From the NCBI GenBank assembly GCA_900074885.1, contig FJUW01000004.1, positions 2,516,578 to 2,580,577 on the forward strand: 64,000 nucleotides of DNA, in the 5' to 3' direction. This document shows positions 22,724 to 34,517 of the stretch, piece after piece. The position numbers and the translations under genes were made by a program. How positions within the stretch are numbered: the stretch's first letter is position 1; each line of letters starts with the position of its first letter. The notes under the pieces are model-generated. The model did no database searches. It was not told the DNA's origin and saw only the letters and a list, made by a program, of their open reading frames with translations. Source of the stretch: Rhynchosporium graminicola (taxonomy: Eukaryota > Ascomycota > Leotiomycetes > Helotiales > Ploettnerulaceae).

Positions 22724-23757
22724 ATGGAGTTCGACTTCCGACCATGCAATTTCGTCCAATTTGAAAGACTCCCAAAAGAGATCCGACGTATGATTGTATG
22801 TACACCTCTTCAATGTATACATCTCCTAACATTATTTTTCAGTATGCTATATCCTCAGACCGCGATCCGGATGTGAACCTTTATGCGCCAGAGAAACTAC
22901 TCGTCAGGGTCTTCTCAGAGTTATTCTCCGACAGTCCCCGAAAACCGCAGTATGAAAGGCTCGAATATAAGTTCAGTCTCGTACTCGTCAACCGCCAGCG
23001 CGCTTCGCAGGTGAATTTTGTTAACCGGGAGACGTATAGAGAATACTTGGACCGCTATCCCAATTTCTTGCAATTGCGGTGGCCTCTGCCTGGCGTACGG
23101 AGCAGTCCCATAAGGTTCAATGCTCGTATTGATACTATTCAAATGTAAGTCTTCCTATGCAGGCTCTGTTTGTCCGCCTCTAAACTAAATGTTTTATTCA
23201 GGGATGTTCCTTCTCTGTTTGCAATAACTGATGTCGCCACGCCTCTTGATTCCGCAACAGGCGTGGGCGGAAATCCTGGCCAAGGATCTCCAATTGGACT
23301 AAACATCCAACAGCTTCGCGGCTTCGACTGGATCCAAAAACTGGAAGTGAACATCCAGTTTGCCCCGGATGATCCAGCTGCTCCTATTGTCCCACCTCTC
23401 ATTCCGGAGGATTTGTTCGGCATCCAATGGCTCAGAACCAACATTCTCACAGGCCTCCTAGGACCCATGGTACAAAACGACACGATCCCGAACGACATGT
23501 TGCCCAACACTCTCCTACGCGAATATCTAAGCGACACATATTATTTATATTACTCTGAAGAAGAGGATGACAATATGTTTTGGGATCCCGATGCGTTTAA
23601 TGTTCACGATGCGTATATGCGCCTGGATCGAAATAGACATGCTTGTATGGAAGCGTTTTTCAAGATTCGGGAAACTGGAGATGGTTCAACGGTCGAGCCA
23701 ATGTCGCCAGGAAATGGTCAATTACCTGGACGGATGAGTGCCCAGGGTCTATTGTAG
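22724..23757 (+). CDS. 2EXR-domain protein
   Basis: Predicted 309-aa protein from exons 22724-22795, 22843-23144 and 23202-23757 (introns 47 and 57 nt, GT-AG). The N-terminus shows the 2EXR start motif, FVQFERLPKEIRRMIYAISS, followed by a second block with VNRETYREYLDRYPNFLQL and SSPIRFNARIDTIQM, which is how this large fungal family pairs its two conserved EXR segments. An acidic Tyr-rich run (YYLYYSEEEDDNMFWD) follows and the last 30 residues are Gly/Pro/Ser-rich. An upstream in-frame ATG at 22677 would add MRSDARLDRHPISISK. The family is expanded in filamentous ascomycetes and has no established biochemical role. A decayed relative lies at 7773-8568. Confidence 0.75.
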
Positions 23758-24744
23758 AGAGATGCTTTGAAATTTTGCACTGCTAGCCGGCGCGCTTGTT
23801 TAATTAGAGTAGTGGAGTTTATATTTTTTTCATTTTATTATCGTTTCGGCGATAGGCAAGCGAACACCTTGAGGTACTTCATAGCTTCTAGGAATCAAAA
23901 CTTTTTCGGTCTACAGCCGTAATCAAAGGCTATACATCCACTATTAGAGATTGAGGCAGCCAACAATGTATGCTCTGTTTGGGTAGCGAAAGGAAAGTGT
24001 TCCGGGATATTTGAGCATCCGATTTGTATTGGTAGATGCACTATGGGAGTCGTCGAGACAGACCTCTTCGATACCCTCTATGCGTACCTCGAATATGACA
24101 AAGGATATAGGACCGAAATTCCAGTTGTTGTGATCCTGTAGATTTAGGACTCAGTCCTAGGAGCTTATCAAAGTCTCAATTGCCATAGCAATGCCTCACC
24201 CGCGTCAGACTTCTCGCATTACCATTCCAAACGGAGTCAAACGGAGTGGAGCTAAAACATGAAAATCTAGCTCGTAACACAATGTCGAGGAGTTGTGATG
24301 GAAATACGGTCCTACGAACCTGAGAGCTGTTCTAGGTGAAGTGGGGTTCCAAAATCACTGGCCAATACAACCAAGCTACCAGAAATAGCATGAGAAAGAA
24401 ATTTAAAAGAACCGCAAGATTATTGCATGAACATAAAACCAAAAAAGGCTACTTATTCAGATTATCATAGGCACGATTCTCCTTCGTAATTCAATTCGGA
24501 GCAGGAGGGTGGATTGGGAGAGTTGGTGGGAGGTCTCCACTGTGGCACTTTTGGGCCTCAAAGGAAGAGCTGGACTTTAGATTTGACATAGCCGACACAT
24601 AAAGTCAAAATCTCACCTGAGTATTGGGATCGTTTCGTGCACGTTGGTATGTCCATTAAGCTGAAGCTCCTCTGACAGTGTGATAGACTACTTTAAGTAA
24701 TTCTCTCCACATTCTGAAGACTTTCTTCAATCCCTTAGCACATA
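23758..24744. other. Intergenic with a possible gene remnant
   Basis: Spacer of 987 bp between convergent genes. It contains a minus-strand coding-like stretch, listed separately at 23944-24135, and AT-rich sequence. Confidence 0.4.
23944..24135 (-). pseudogene. Possible terminal exon remnant
   Basis: A 64-codon open stretch on the minus strand reading DHNNWNFGPISFVIFEVRIE, then SHSASTNTNRMLKYPGT, to a TAA at 23946-23944. It is preceded by a plausible acceptor (CTACAG) and, 64 nt further up, a donor (CGG|GTGAGG) after an open frame ending SVWNGNARSLTR. That upstream frame meets a TAG near 24340. The pattern resembles the last part of a fungal leucine-rich F-box-like protein, but I cannot identify it. 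It may be a decayed gene. Confidence 0.28.
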
Positions 24745-25994
24745 TCAAACGTTGATATAGCTCTCGCTCTCCTCTACAAAGTTCTTCAAAGCTAGTCTGG
24801 CCTCTGCGAGCTTACTCATAAAGTCCCTTGTGTCCAAGATATGTTCAGTCAGCGCCATACCAACCTGATCGCCATCCAGAATGCAACGCTGTAATCTACC
24901 ATACCACAGGCAAACATCCTTCTCAGCCATTCTTACATTCGCTCCCAGAACTAGCTTCTTGGAGAATCGCATTTTTAATACGATTCTTGCTGGAACCCCA
25001 CTACGCATCTTGTTTCTTCGCCTAACTTCTGCGCTTTTCAGACTCTTCCACTTAGAAGCCGAGACTGTAGCATAAAGCTGCAAGGCAACCATCAACCAAT
25101 GCCGCGCACCAGCAATCCCCATCCACCAGCAGTCTACGTCAATCTCGTACAAGATCAATGGATGAGCTATAGCACCAATCTGGTTCTTCTGATCCTTACT
25201 GATTGGTCGGCTTGAGTCCATGTTGCCTAGAACTGCTTCACAGCCTGGCATGACAAGTTTGTTGATCCCACTCATCTCAAGGCCAGTGATGGATTCCAGG
25301 AGAACATGGAGGGGTTTCCAAGCTGCCAATGATAGTATACCAACGCCCGGCCAGGCTCCTAGACCGCTCTTGGTGGGATCAGCGAACCAAGCTTTGATCT
25401 CGTGGTTGGTTGCAGTTTTCGGGTCTGGGAAAGGCGTTGTAGAGTTGTAGAGTACCAAAGGGGATTTCGATGCGTCGGGCCAGATTGGGTCTGGACGAAG
25501 AGCTGGAGGCACTAGGTACAGTTAGCAGGTTCACAATCTCGTAGACAAATGACTAGCATTACCATAGAGACCGTCGTGCGACTCTAAATACACGATCACT
25601 CTACTTGCATAATCACGCGAGGTATGCTGCGCACCCTTTCCGAAGAAAAAGGCCTTAATCCAAGCGCAATCTCCTCTTTCTGGGTATTGTTCGACATCAG
25701 TGGCGGGGTTGAGGCAGATTTCGATATCATGAGATGTTGTAATAACATAGAGCTCGATGATCTCGTCCTATTATAGGTAATCAGTGGCCACACACTTGAC
25801 TGGATAGATCTCTTTCTTACGCGCTGCATTCGCCTTACAACCTCAATCCAAAGATTTCTTTTCTCGCTGGAAATCCCCGCCAAGAAGTCCGTATTCTCGC
25901 CGCTGAAATCTGTAATGACCCTTAACGTGTCGGGCACGGCAGAGCGGACTATGTATGTGACGATATCGTCATATTCCTTGCAGCTTGAAGCCAT
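24745..25994 (-). CDS. Hypothetical protein, 381 aa
   Basis: Three exons, 25994-25821, 25767-25563 and 25511-24745 (introns 53 and 51 nt, GT-AG), give a continuous 381-aa product starting MASSCKEYDDIVTYIVRSAV. I do not recognise the family. No signal peptide or membrane segment is evident. The middle contains AWFADPTKSGLGAWPGVG and a Cys/Trp-containing core (YEIDVDCWWMGIAGARHW), and the C-terminal 130 residues are basic and probably helical, ending LALKNFVEESESYINV. An upstream open extension of 86 codons exists in frame but its composition (Ser/Thr/Leu-rich) and lack of context argue for leader sequence. It is convergent with the 2EXR gene. Confidence 0.62.
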
Positions 25995-28602
25995 TGCTGG
26001 GATTTGAAGTAGTCGAGATCGTAGAGTAGGTGAGAGGGCTGTGCTAAGGAGCAGAGCAAGATTAGGGATCAAGCTGAATTGCAAGAGGATATTACGGCGT
26101 ACAGAATCGATTAATCGAGAGCCTTCAGTGGGTGCGACGAGCAGTGGAATTTGTTTGCTGTAAGATAGACGATGTGTAAATTGTGGATTCGGGATGGTGG
26201 AGTTGGGGGGTTGATCTAGTGCTCGACAGCGTTGCTTGAGCGATGTAAACACTCCTCTGTTGCCCCGAGGCGCGCAAGAGTCAACTTGCTAGCCTACAGG
26301 ACCACTATTGTGATTGGGCGGTGGGTAACATGGTTTTTTTCGTTATGTGTTCAACCTATAGTCTGCTGAAAACAGTTATGATCAGTATCATGGTCTGGGT
26401 CTGAACATGAAGGCGTCATTGGAGAAAATTTGCCCTCTTGTGATTGTTCTGATCTTTCGATTTGATCTGACTACTCACTCGAAAGTAACAGCAAGCTGAT
26501 AATGACACTGTTATTTGAAGGGAGCCTGTCGAATGATTTAAAGCTTCTTGGATTTCTTTAAGAAAGCTATTTGCACATTTGAAATGACAGTGTATTCTGT
26601 TGCTACTACTTTGAAACCTTCAAAGATATATTTAAAGGCTGCTGATTTAAAGGCTGCTGCGACAGTTAGTCTCAGACTGCTTTACAAGAGAGCTATGTAT
26701 CATTATTAAGTAGTTCTTCACTAAAGGAGGTATATATCACTACACTTGAACGAATTTGGAAGAACATCCACAGAATAACGATTTGGTCACCAAGGCCTGG
26801 GATTGCGTGACTAAGACTTCGAAGGTACCTGGGTACTCTATATAAGCCAAATAGAAGAGACATTCGAAAGAAGGTTTTCGTCTCAGTGATCAAGCGCTGG
26901 AAACAGGACATTGCAATATTAAGCGAGGACAAGTCTACAAGAGCGATATAGGACTATGTTACCTGGAGAAATTTCAGAAGGTAGATGAGACAGACAGAAA
27001 AAATTGTGCACAAAGGGAAAAGGACAATGCTGCTTCCCATCAGTGGCGTAGAGCAACCGACGAAGTCAGAAAATGTGTCCTATTGCTTCCTACTAATGAT
27101 CAAAGAAAAAGGGAAAATCTCGAAAGAGCAAGTCAGAGTGACTTAGTCTACTTCAGAACTTCCCTTATTATATAAATAGACTTGGTCGTAGAAAGACGCA
27201 ATCCTACCTAGATGCATATTAGTTCAGAGGACATACTATATTTTATTAAGAGGGATTGTAGAAAAATATATTAAATCAAAGGATTCCTACGACTTCTGGT
27301 TACCGAATTTTGCTTCTGTTAAATTTTCTTTTGTCTAAAGCCTACGGGCGTGAACAACAGTTCCACTTAGACCTCCTGAACCACGGCTACTTAGCCAATA
27401 AACTATATCACAATAACACGCTTTTGTACTGTCTCAGACCGTCTGGAAGATTACTGGCGCACTGTCCCAACTATAGGGGATCGGCGAAGAAGAACGGCTA
27501 ACAGCCGAGGCGCCCTAGGGCTTGAATTTGTTTACTAAAGGCACTATGTACAATAGATAAGACCCTAGCTAGACACGTCCCTATGTCCCTCGGGAGGCTC
27601 AGGCGATGGGCTACCAGCTCACCACCGTCGTCATCACCTACGACTTCTGGCAGCTGAAACGCGTCTCAAGTTTCTCAGGATAGGACTAGCTCCTGATACG
27701 ATCCGTGTAAAGGTTACAATTGTATATTCAATTACGGAAACAAGGAGTAAAATCCCCAGGGTTCTAAGAACGTATCGCCAAGCTCGTGTTACTTCTGTTA
27801 AGGCGGAAGAGTTGAGAATTAAGCAAGGTCGTCACGATCACTAAATCCCGTGAAAATATCAGCATACACTTCCTGTGGTGAGTCATAGAAAGGTAAGCTT
27901 ATATAATTGACCATTTGGAATCGAGAAATTGAATACAACCAATACAACCAACTTCCTGAAGTGACAAGCAAGGCTGGGCAAATGTGTCTCCGGCGAACGG
28001 GAAACGGCCAGCTCAAAGTCAGTAGATGTTAAATAAATCACGAAAGTCTCTCAGGACATCACCCGAAGTAATACTTAGAAGTCCCCTACCCTTTTGTGAC
28101 TCTAAAATCCCAAATGATTATTTCATTTGGCAGTCCAGAATCGGTTCGTCTGAGAAAAGTTTAGCTGTCGGAGAAGAAAAAAGGGGATGTTGATGATATG
28201 CTTGGCATCCTGACAAATAAGCGACTCTACTGTAGCTCCCATGATAAAATAATTAATAGTTAATAGTTTAAACTGTGGAGTGCGGAAACCTCCAAACAGA
28301 GGGGAAGCGACTAAGTATGAAGTATATACCTAGTATACGTTAATCGCAGTAGGTGTGCGCATACGATCGATATTTACACAACACTACAGGCGCCTTTTCC
28401 GCAACCCTTTACCAATTATTTTAATAAATAATTCTATAGTATAGAAGGGATGTAATTATGATTCATATTTATCTACGATGAGATGAAATTTAACTCGCCA
28501 CTATCTAACAGTTTGGTATCTGATACGTGGGCATGTCTCAAGCTCAGCTCTTCTTCTCAAGCCTATCTTGCTCTGCCACTCACTATGCGACTCGACGCTA
28601 TC
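25995..28602. other. AT-rich gap with repeat fragments
   Basis: About 2.6 kb without a supported gene. It includes short coding-like scraps near 26700-26940, a 54-bp dispersed repeat at 27559-27612, and increasingly AT-rich sequence toward the protease gene. TTTAAAGGCTGCTG occurs twice in close succession near 26632-26660. Confidence 0.45.
27559..27612 (+). repeat. 54-bp dispersed repeat, copy 1
   Basis: Matches 54789-54842 in direct orientation at about 48 of 54 positions, sharing GTCCCTATGTCC and CGGGAGGCTCAGG. Most differences are C here and T in the other copy, or G here and A there, as RIP would give. Confidence 0.8.
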
Positions 28603-29996
28603 TCATGAGTTGGCAGCGAAGCCGATGCGCGAGTTCGTCTCATCATAGACCGAGCAGTAGTACTCCAAGAACTTCTGTCCAATGATAGTAGTGTACCCTT
28701 CGGTACCCCCGTCGTGGAGAAAAGCGTAGTACTTTCCAGGATCCAAACCAAACACGGCGTGCTGATCAGTAGGGAGCAAATATTGGTCAGGAGTAAGAGT
28801 ATAAGTTGTAGATCCAAACGTGATACTGAAGTTGGCGGTAGGCCTTCTAGTCCATTCCGGAACTCTATTTCTGCTTTCGAACTGGGCGCCAGTGATTGAG
28901 AGGAAAGCTTCGAATGCTGGAGTTGGGATCCAGGTGATTACTGTCCCGGTGTCCACAATGCCCATGCTAATATCAGAGGAGAGTACTGTCGTTCCATAGG
29001 TAAACTTAGTAACATTAATACCCCAGAAATACGCGCCGTCTCCTTTAGTGAGTCTTGGGAAGTAGGTCAGAGGGCCAGTGAACTTGGACGCATCGATACC
29101 GCCAAGGGTCAGCTCTCCGTTGGCGTCTTTAGTATGATTTCCAGACTCAGGTCTAAATGAAATGCCGAAGACCTCGGTTTTAATAGACCCTTGGGCCTTG
29201 AGATTGTTCATGAAGGTAGGCACATCGTCCCTACCGGCAACAGAACCACGGGTGAGTCTTACAGGGCCCAATCCAAATATCCCATCAGCATCCACGCCAG
29301 TTGAATTGGAAGCAGCAGCAATCGACTGAGAATTGACAGTGAGCCCGCCGAAGCTGACCTTCTCCAAGTACTCTGTGCCAGAGACTGTTGCGCTTCCATA
29401 TCTGAGAAAGAAGTCGCGGCCGGTAGAAATGCCTGTTGCAGTCTTTTCATAAGGTTCCCGGGCACCACACCACGTGTTCGAAGCTGAAAGAATTAGTGGG
29501 TTTCAACTTCGGTATACAGAGGTATGAAGGGTGAGTTATATTACCGCCTTGGGCAGAACGAGAGGAAACTGGTGATGTGAGTTGTCGCCGCCCATGTTCT
29601 ACCCAAGACGGTCATATAAATCGCCCTTCTACCCTCCGCAGGTTTTGGCTTGCATCCTGTGTCCATAATGAGATCCCAATCCTTTCCACCTATCGTCACC
29701 GAGGCAGTGTAGTAAGTGTCCATGTTTGTGACGACACCAGAGCTTACAAGGCTTGTATCTAACGAGCTCAAACCGTTGATTTGAGCTGTTCGTTGATCAG
29801 TCTTTTATTTCGGTGAGCTCGCATTCATCAATCGTGTCTTACCAAGTCGATTTTGCCCTTGCCGAATAAGGCTCTTCAGCGACGAAGCGTTGCTTTTACG
29901 CTTCAATGGAACGACTGCTAATCTCTCACGCTCGACTGCAGCAGCAGAGACCAGAGAGACAGCAGCAGCGACTATGAGCAGAGTATTGAATAACAT
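28603..29996 (-). CDS. Secreted pepsin-like aspartic protease
   Basis: Predicted 388-aa A1-family protease. Exons 29996-29843, 29785-29654 and 29483-28603. The signal peptide is MLFNTLLIVAAAVSLVSA, then a basic propeptide. Catalytic Asp93 sits in LIMDTGSSNTW and Asp273 in MGIVDTGTVITW; the flap-region Tyr is in RYGSATVSGTEY. FGLGPVRLTRG and KYYAFLHDGGTEGYTTIIGQ support the assignment. Intron 1 (57 nt) is GT-AG. Intron 2 (29653-29484, 170 nt) needs a GC donor (GGAT|GCAAGC) to restore DTGSS; the nearest in-phase GT donor, 24 nt downstream, would insert eight residues directly after the catalytic DTG. So this is either a GC-AG intron or a damaged gene. Probable extracellular protein-degrading enzyme. 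Confidence 0.85.
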
Positions 29997-30099
29997 GTTA
30001 TAGACTGGGCCGGAGACAGAGGATAGATGAGATTGGAGAGGTAGCTCGCAGATCAATGCCTACAACTACGATTTAGGAGGTACAAGAAGGAGACGCTCG

Positions 30100-30106
30100 A
30101 TATATA
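30100..30106 (-). promoter_or_regulatory. TATA-like box of the aspartic protease gene
   Basis: Minus-strand TATATAT about 104 nt upstream of the ATG at 29996, in the usual range for fungal TATA elements. Confidence 0.4.
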
Positions 30107-30899
30107 CATGGGCTGGAGAATTACCCATTCGATGCTGTACTGTCTTACAGGATTGACGCACGCTAAGTAGAAAGGTACATCTTAGCTCCGTATAACTCGA
30201 ACTCATCTTAATTAGCGATCACTGGACACCAATCACGATCCTAGTAAACTACGTATACATAGGAGATTACGGCTAGAAAAACCCGCTGCAGTAGAAGAGG
30301 GATTTCGAAGCATGCTCCTCTCCCGCTCTTGACTATGCGATACGTTCATCTAGTGGCAGTGCAGTAACTGAGCATCACTTGCTGATATGAAGCCATTCTC
30401 GCTACTGGTCCTGTAGGTGTTGCCGCAGAGACTTATTGACCTATCTACATTAGGTGCAGTTGCATGGGTAATTACCTCTGTTCTGCAGTTTTAAAGTATG
30501 AACCTGCGAACGCCATGGGAATTTGACGAAGCGGGCCACTAGGTCGATAAAGAAAAGAAGGAGAAGATGCTGGATTGAATCTAGTTTCAGGCAGATTCTA
30601 CTTCTCTGATTGGCCAGAAGCCCTTGTGCGAATTGTTCTCTACTTTGAAATAAACCAGGGGTGGGAGGGATAGTAACTTTCACACGAAAGTGTCTGCGCT
30701 ACTTCATTTCTGCTAGCCCTCGGCTACTCTGTATACGAAGGTATGGAGTTAAAGTTTAATCAGTAGTTCAGTGACCTTACTACAAGTGGCAGTCATAATT
30801 TCTGTAAGCAGGGCATAAACTACCTATTTTTGGGGGAGTTAAGAAACTCGTGCTTACCAAGGGTATTTATTGCCTTTGGTAGGATGGTCATACTTGGTA

Positions 30900-31081
30900 C
30901 AGGAGGTAAACGATAGGAAAAGCAGAGTCTGTTCGTTATTCTACACTACAAGTTTCTACAACAGGGAGTCGTTCTATAGGGGGCTACCTAATGATAAAGT
31001 AATACTACACGGTCTACTGGGGAAAATAGTCATAAAGCATCTAGAGTGCACGGCCTAGAATCGGACATTATTTACCCCCTG
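30900..31081 (-). mobile_element. MITE-like element, copy 2
   Basis: 182 bp beginning CAGGAGGTAAACGATAGG and ending CATTATTTACCCCCTG, with imperfect terminal inverted repeats and TA before the left end. It is an inverted copy of 19359-19537. No coding capacity; an apparent 62-codon open frame over it is incidental. Confidence 0.75.
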
Positions 31082-31210
31082 TGCTAATTGCGCGCCATTG
31101 CTACTCCGAAGTATTTGTACTACTATCCCCCTGGTTTAAACGTTAAATCCCACGCCCTTACTACAGCCACTTAAATCCCCCCACTCGGTATAAACGTTAA
31201 GAATTCAGCT

Positions 31211-31612
31211 GTACAGTACATCGTAGGAATCGATTCGGGCATGAGGCCATAAGGCATACACATACCTAAAATCAGCCCTACATCAGGCATAAAAGTATAA
31301 GCATGCTACTTTATCGCGATAAATTAAGCGAGGTTATACAACTACTACCTTATACGCTATTAAGTTATTTAGTAGAGCATTCGAATAGTTAAACCTATTA
31401 TAACTTATAAGGTTACTCTTTTCAAATTATTTATTAAGCGTAGTTTCGTTATTATAGAAGTGCTAGAGTAGACCCTTACACCTACTTTCGTACGATTTCT
31501 CTAAGTCAATTCTGAAGCAAATAAAAGCGGCATGTACAGGAATTGATATGCTATGCGTATGTGCCTTGTGGCCTCATGCCCGAATAATCGATTCCTACAT
31601 CGTATAGTGTAC
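31211..31612. mobile_element. Non-autonomous element with long terminal inverted repeats
   Basis: About 402 bp. The left arm, about 31211-31265, and the right arm, about 31550-31612, are inverted copies sharing TAGGAATCGATT and CGGGCATGAGGCCA. The arms are about 55-60 bp with a few mismatches and a 3-bp indel. The interior is very AT-rich with no open frame. This is the structure of a foldback or MITE-type element. Confidence 0.7.
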
Positions 31613-32931
31613 ACTGTAGTAGGAGAGCAGGATTTGACATGGAACCAGAAGGGGATAGTGATACTTAACCGCTATAACTCCGTAAATGCTGAGGGGCTCA
31701 TAATCGCGAGCGAGTAAGATAAGCTTTGAATAAGCTTTCTTGGATATTACTAGAATAGCGATCGTACTTCGTACATGGCCTAAAAAACGTACCTTTAACA
31801 TCCGTGCGTAAACTCATGGGAAATAGCCATCTACAACCGTTATTAGATTGATTGAAAAGCAAAAGGTTCACGTGTGTATAGAATACTACTTAATTAGTCA
31901 TACTCAATATGAAATTGTTTTCTTTAAAGCTGAATTGTGTAGCATTCTGAAGAGTAAAGGGTGCACGGACGTTGAAGGGTACAATATTTCCAGCCTGTAC
32001 GAAGTAGATATTTGCGTCGTTCGTACCAGTGGTTCCATGGATTTATTGGACTGGGGCAGGCCATAATGTGAACAGTAAGGACGGATACGATTCGACTGGC
32101 AATTGTGGGCACCGTGGTGCAGTCACTGGAATGCGTTGACGAATTCGTACAAGGGGGCAATTATGCAGTCTACAGAGGTACCTTTCGTACATAGTTATGT
32201 ATACAGATCTAAATGCACGTCGCACTTTCAGCTCGCTTGACTAGCGCATAGCGATTTAGCTACTCGTGGTTGGGATAAATAAGCCCTTATCCTGTCTTTA
32301 TCAGCACGAGCCTCGCAAGGACTAGCATCCAAAGTATTCAGGTATGGCGATTTAGCTGCGGCCATGAATTACTCATTAAGGTGAGCAGGACAGCTATTGA
32401 CTGACATAGGTAGTTGTTACCAATGGCATGATCACTACATCAGATCGGAAGGAAATCATGGTGTGAAGTAACGGCCTTTGAGAGGTTCAATAAGCGCCTT
32501 GTATGAAAGGGGGTTAAAGCTTGTCAGTGGGTCTCGGTCACCGTTGTAAGTCGCAAGGCAATAATGTGCTTCAATGTTACAGCGTCGACTTCGCGGACTC
32601 GATCTAAATGACTACTATGATAGAACAATCAATACATAGATGATAGAATAAAGTGGGGGGTGAAGAGAGGAGCGACTAAGTATATAGCATGCGCTCAAGT
32701 GCAGTATACTTTGATGTATGTGCACACGCCGTCGCTACATCATAATTCTAACATCCCGTCCGTCTCTTGCTCCCACGTCATAGCCCGATGTTTTCCCCAA
32801 CCCGAGGTCATCAGCCTCAACACCATAGCAACAACCACATTTCTCCCTTTCTCCCTCTTCAGTACAATTTATTTTTTATTTTTTTCTACTTCAATTGAAG
32901 CCGTGAGACATAATCGCCAACTACCACCAGA

Positions 32932-33926
32932 ATGTCCGACAAAGATTCAGACAAAAAAGCTCCGCCCAAAGGTCCAGCACCAACCGGCCTGCCTCCTCGC
33001 GAGAAACTCTCTCCCGCATTCCAGAAGATAATCGACAAATCCGACAGCGAAGACAATTTCTACGACGAGTTATACGACGGAACGTATGTTCCTCACCTTC
33101 CCTCTCTCTTCCCCACCATCACCCCTATCCTCGTTCCCTTGCCTTGCCATTCTCTCTACACAGCTCGCGTGCCCAACTAACGCAACCCAACCCCATCTCC
33201 AGCGCGCCCCAATCCACAGAATCCAACATCCGCTACGCCGCCTACCTCACACGCGTGCGAACCGCCCTCCTCTCCGCCCAGCGCTACGTAGCCTACACGT
33301 CCGACATCGGGGAATCCTTCCGGCCGGTCGCGCATCCCCTGCTCGTGCGCAGCGCCTACGGCATCTCATGGGCCTACATCCTCGGCGACGTCGCTCACGA
33401 GGGCTACAAATCCTACTGTGCGAACCAGCGGATTCTGCACCCTGACCTGTCGCGCGAAGCCGCTACCGAGCGGTACAACAACGCCGAGACGGATGTCAAA
33501 GATGTGGCGAGGGAGGTCGGGGTGAGTTTGCAGCCTGGGAAGGTCACGCCGTTGGAGGATTACCGGACGGTTATGGCGCAGCGAGCTATCTTTCAGACGG
33601 TTGCGAGTATGGGATTGCCGTCTTTGACGATCCATAGTATTGTGAAGTACTCGGGGCGCGCGTTGAAGGACAGCAAGAATGTGCGGTTAAGGACGTACGG
33701 TCCTATAGGGTTGGGATTGGCGGCTGTTCCGGCGTTGCCGTACATGTTTGATAAACCGGTTGAGGAGGCCGTGGAGTGGGTGTTCCATAAGGGATTTCAG
33801 ATGGTGGGTGGGAAGGAGGCGGTGGGGGATGCGCCGGCGACTGGACGGGAGCAGATACTCGAAGTGAGGAATGAGAATGCGGCCGGAAAGGCTGCGAGGA
33901 AGGGAAATAAGGAGAAGGAGTTATAG
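32932..33926 (+). CDS. Mitochondrial fission process protein 1-like (MTP18 domain)
   Basis: Predicted 291-aa inner mitochondrial membrane protein related to MTFP1/MTP18, which takes part in mitochondrial division. Exons 32932-33083 and 33203-33926; the intron is 119 nt, GT-AG. The N-terminal 50 residues are Lys/Pro/Asp-rich. The core begins NIRYAAYLTRVRTALLSAQR and continues RYVAYTSDIGESFRP, then LVRSAYGISWAYILGDVAHE, which is the MTP18 signature, and includes IFQTVASMGLPSLTIHSIV and GPIGLGLAAVPALPYMFDKP as hydrophobic segments, ending VEEAVEWVF. The tail is Lys/Glu-rich. The start ATG lies in a favourable context after a pyrimidine-rich leader. Confidence 0.9.
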
Positions 33927-34517
33927 GTTGGGATAGTGGACTGGATTGTTGGGATTGAGCGCAATATATGATAGCATGGCGTTGGGGGAACCATCTCGAC
34001 TTGTAGTTCATGTCTGGGCTTTGTTTATATACATACCACTTACTCGGTGCGAGCAGCTCCCTGTTTCTCCACTCGTGTGGAGAGTGTAATTGTTGGGCTC
34101 CGGTCTCAACTCGACGATTAGTGACATCGTCATGTCTGGGAAGTCTCCCGTCGAATCCTTGCCACTTTTCAACGTTGTGGTCAAGAAAAAGTCTACTTCT
34201 TCAAACCAAATAACATGTGGAGTCTTCGACGAGGCAAACTTCTTCCTAAACGGACTCGTCTCAGTATCATGTTCTGCAAGCCCAATAAAAATATGAGCTT
34301 CTTCTCCACAAAGCTTCACCTAGAGGTCTTGTCTCGGATTTGGCTCCTTGGTTTTGAATTTCAAGCACGTCTTGCCTTAACTTTTGAGCTCCAAGTGGCA
34401 GTACATAATTAGTGACTTAGCTGGCGACTTAGAAAGTGCTACCGTTTCACAGTCTCATCAATTAGCCGTCGCTCTACACTTTACTCTAATCCTTGTCATT
34501 TCGGCTTCCTGTCAAAG
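33927..34517. other. Spacer between convergent genes
   Basis: 591 bp between the 3' ends of the MTFP1-like and esterase genes. Open frames here are short and AT-biased. Nothing else seen. Confidence 0.5.

Larger units (their letters stand above)
29997..32931. other. Repeat-rich gap
   Basis: About 2.9 kb. It contains the protease promoter, a second copy of the small inverted-repeat element (30900-31081), an element with long inverted repeats (31211-31612), and the promoter of the MTFP1-like gene. I found no host gene. Confidence 0.5.

Noticed and set aside
25596..26252. In-frame upstream extension of the 381-aa protein to 26252
   Set aside because: The added 86 residues are Ser/Thr/Leu-rich with no conserved look; the ATG at 25994 begins a more natural protein.
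30870..31058. 62-codon open frame
   Set aside because: It lies inside the MITE copy at 30900-31081 and is not conserved in the other copy.
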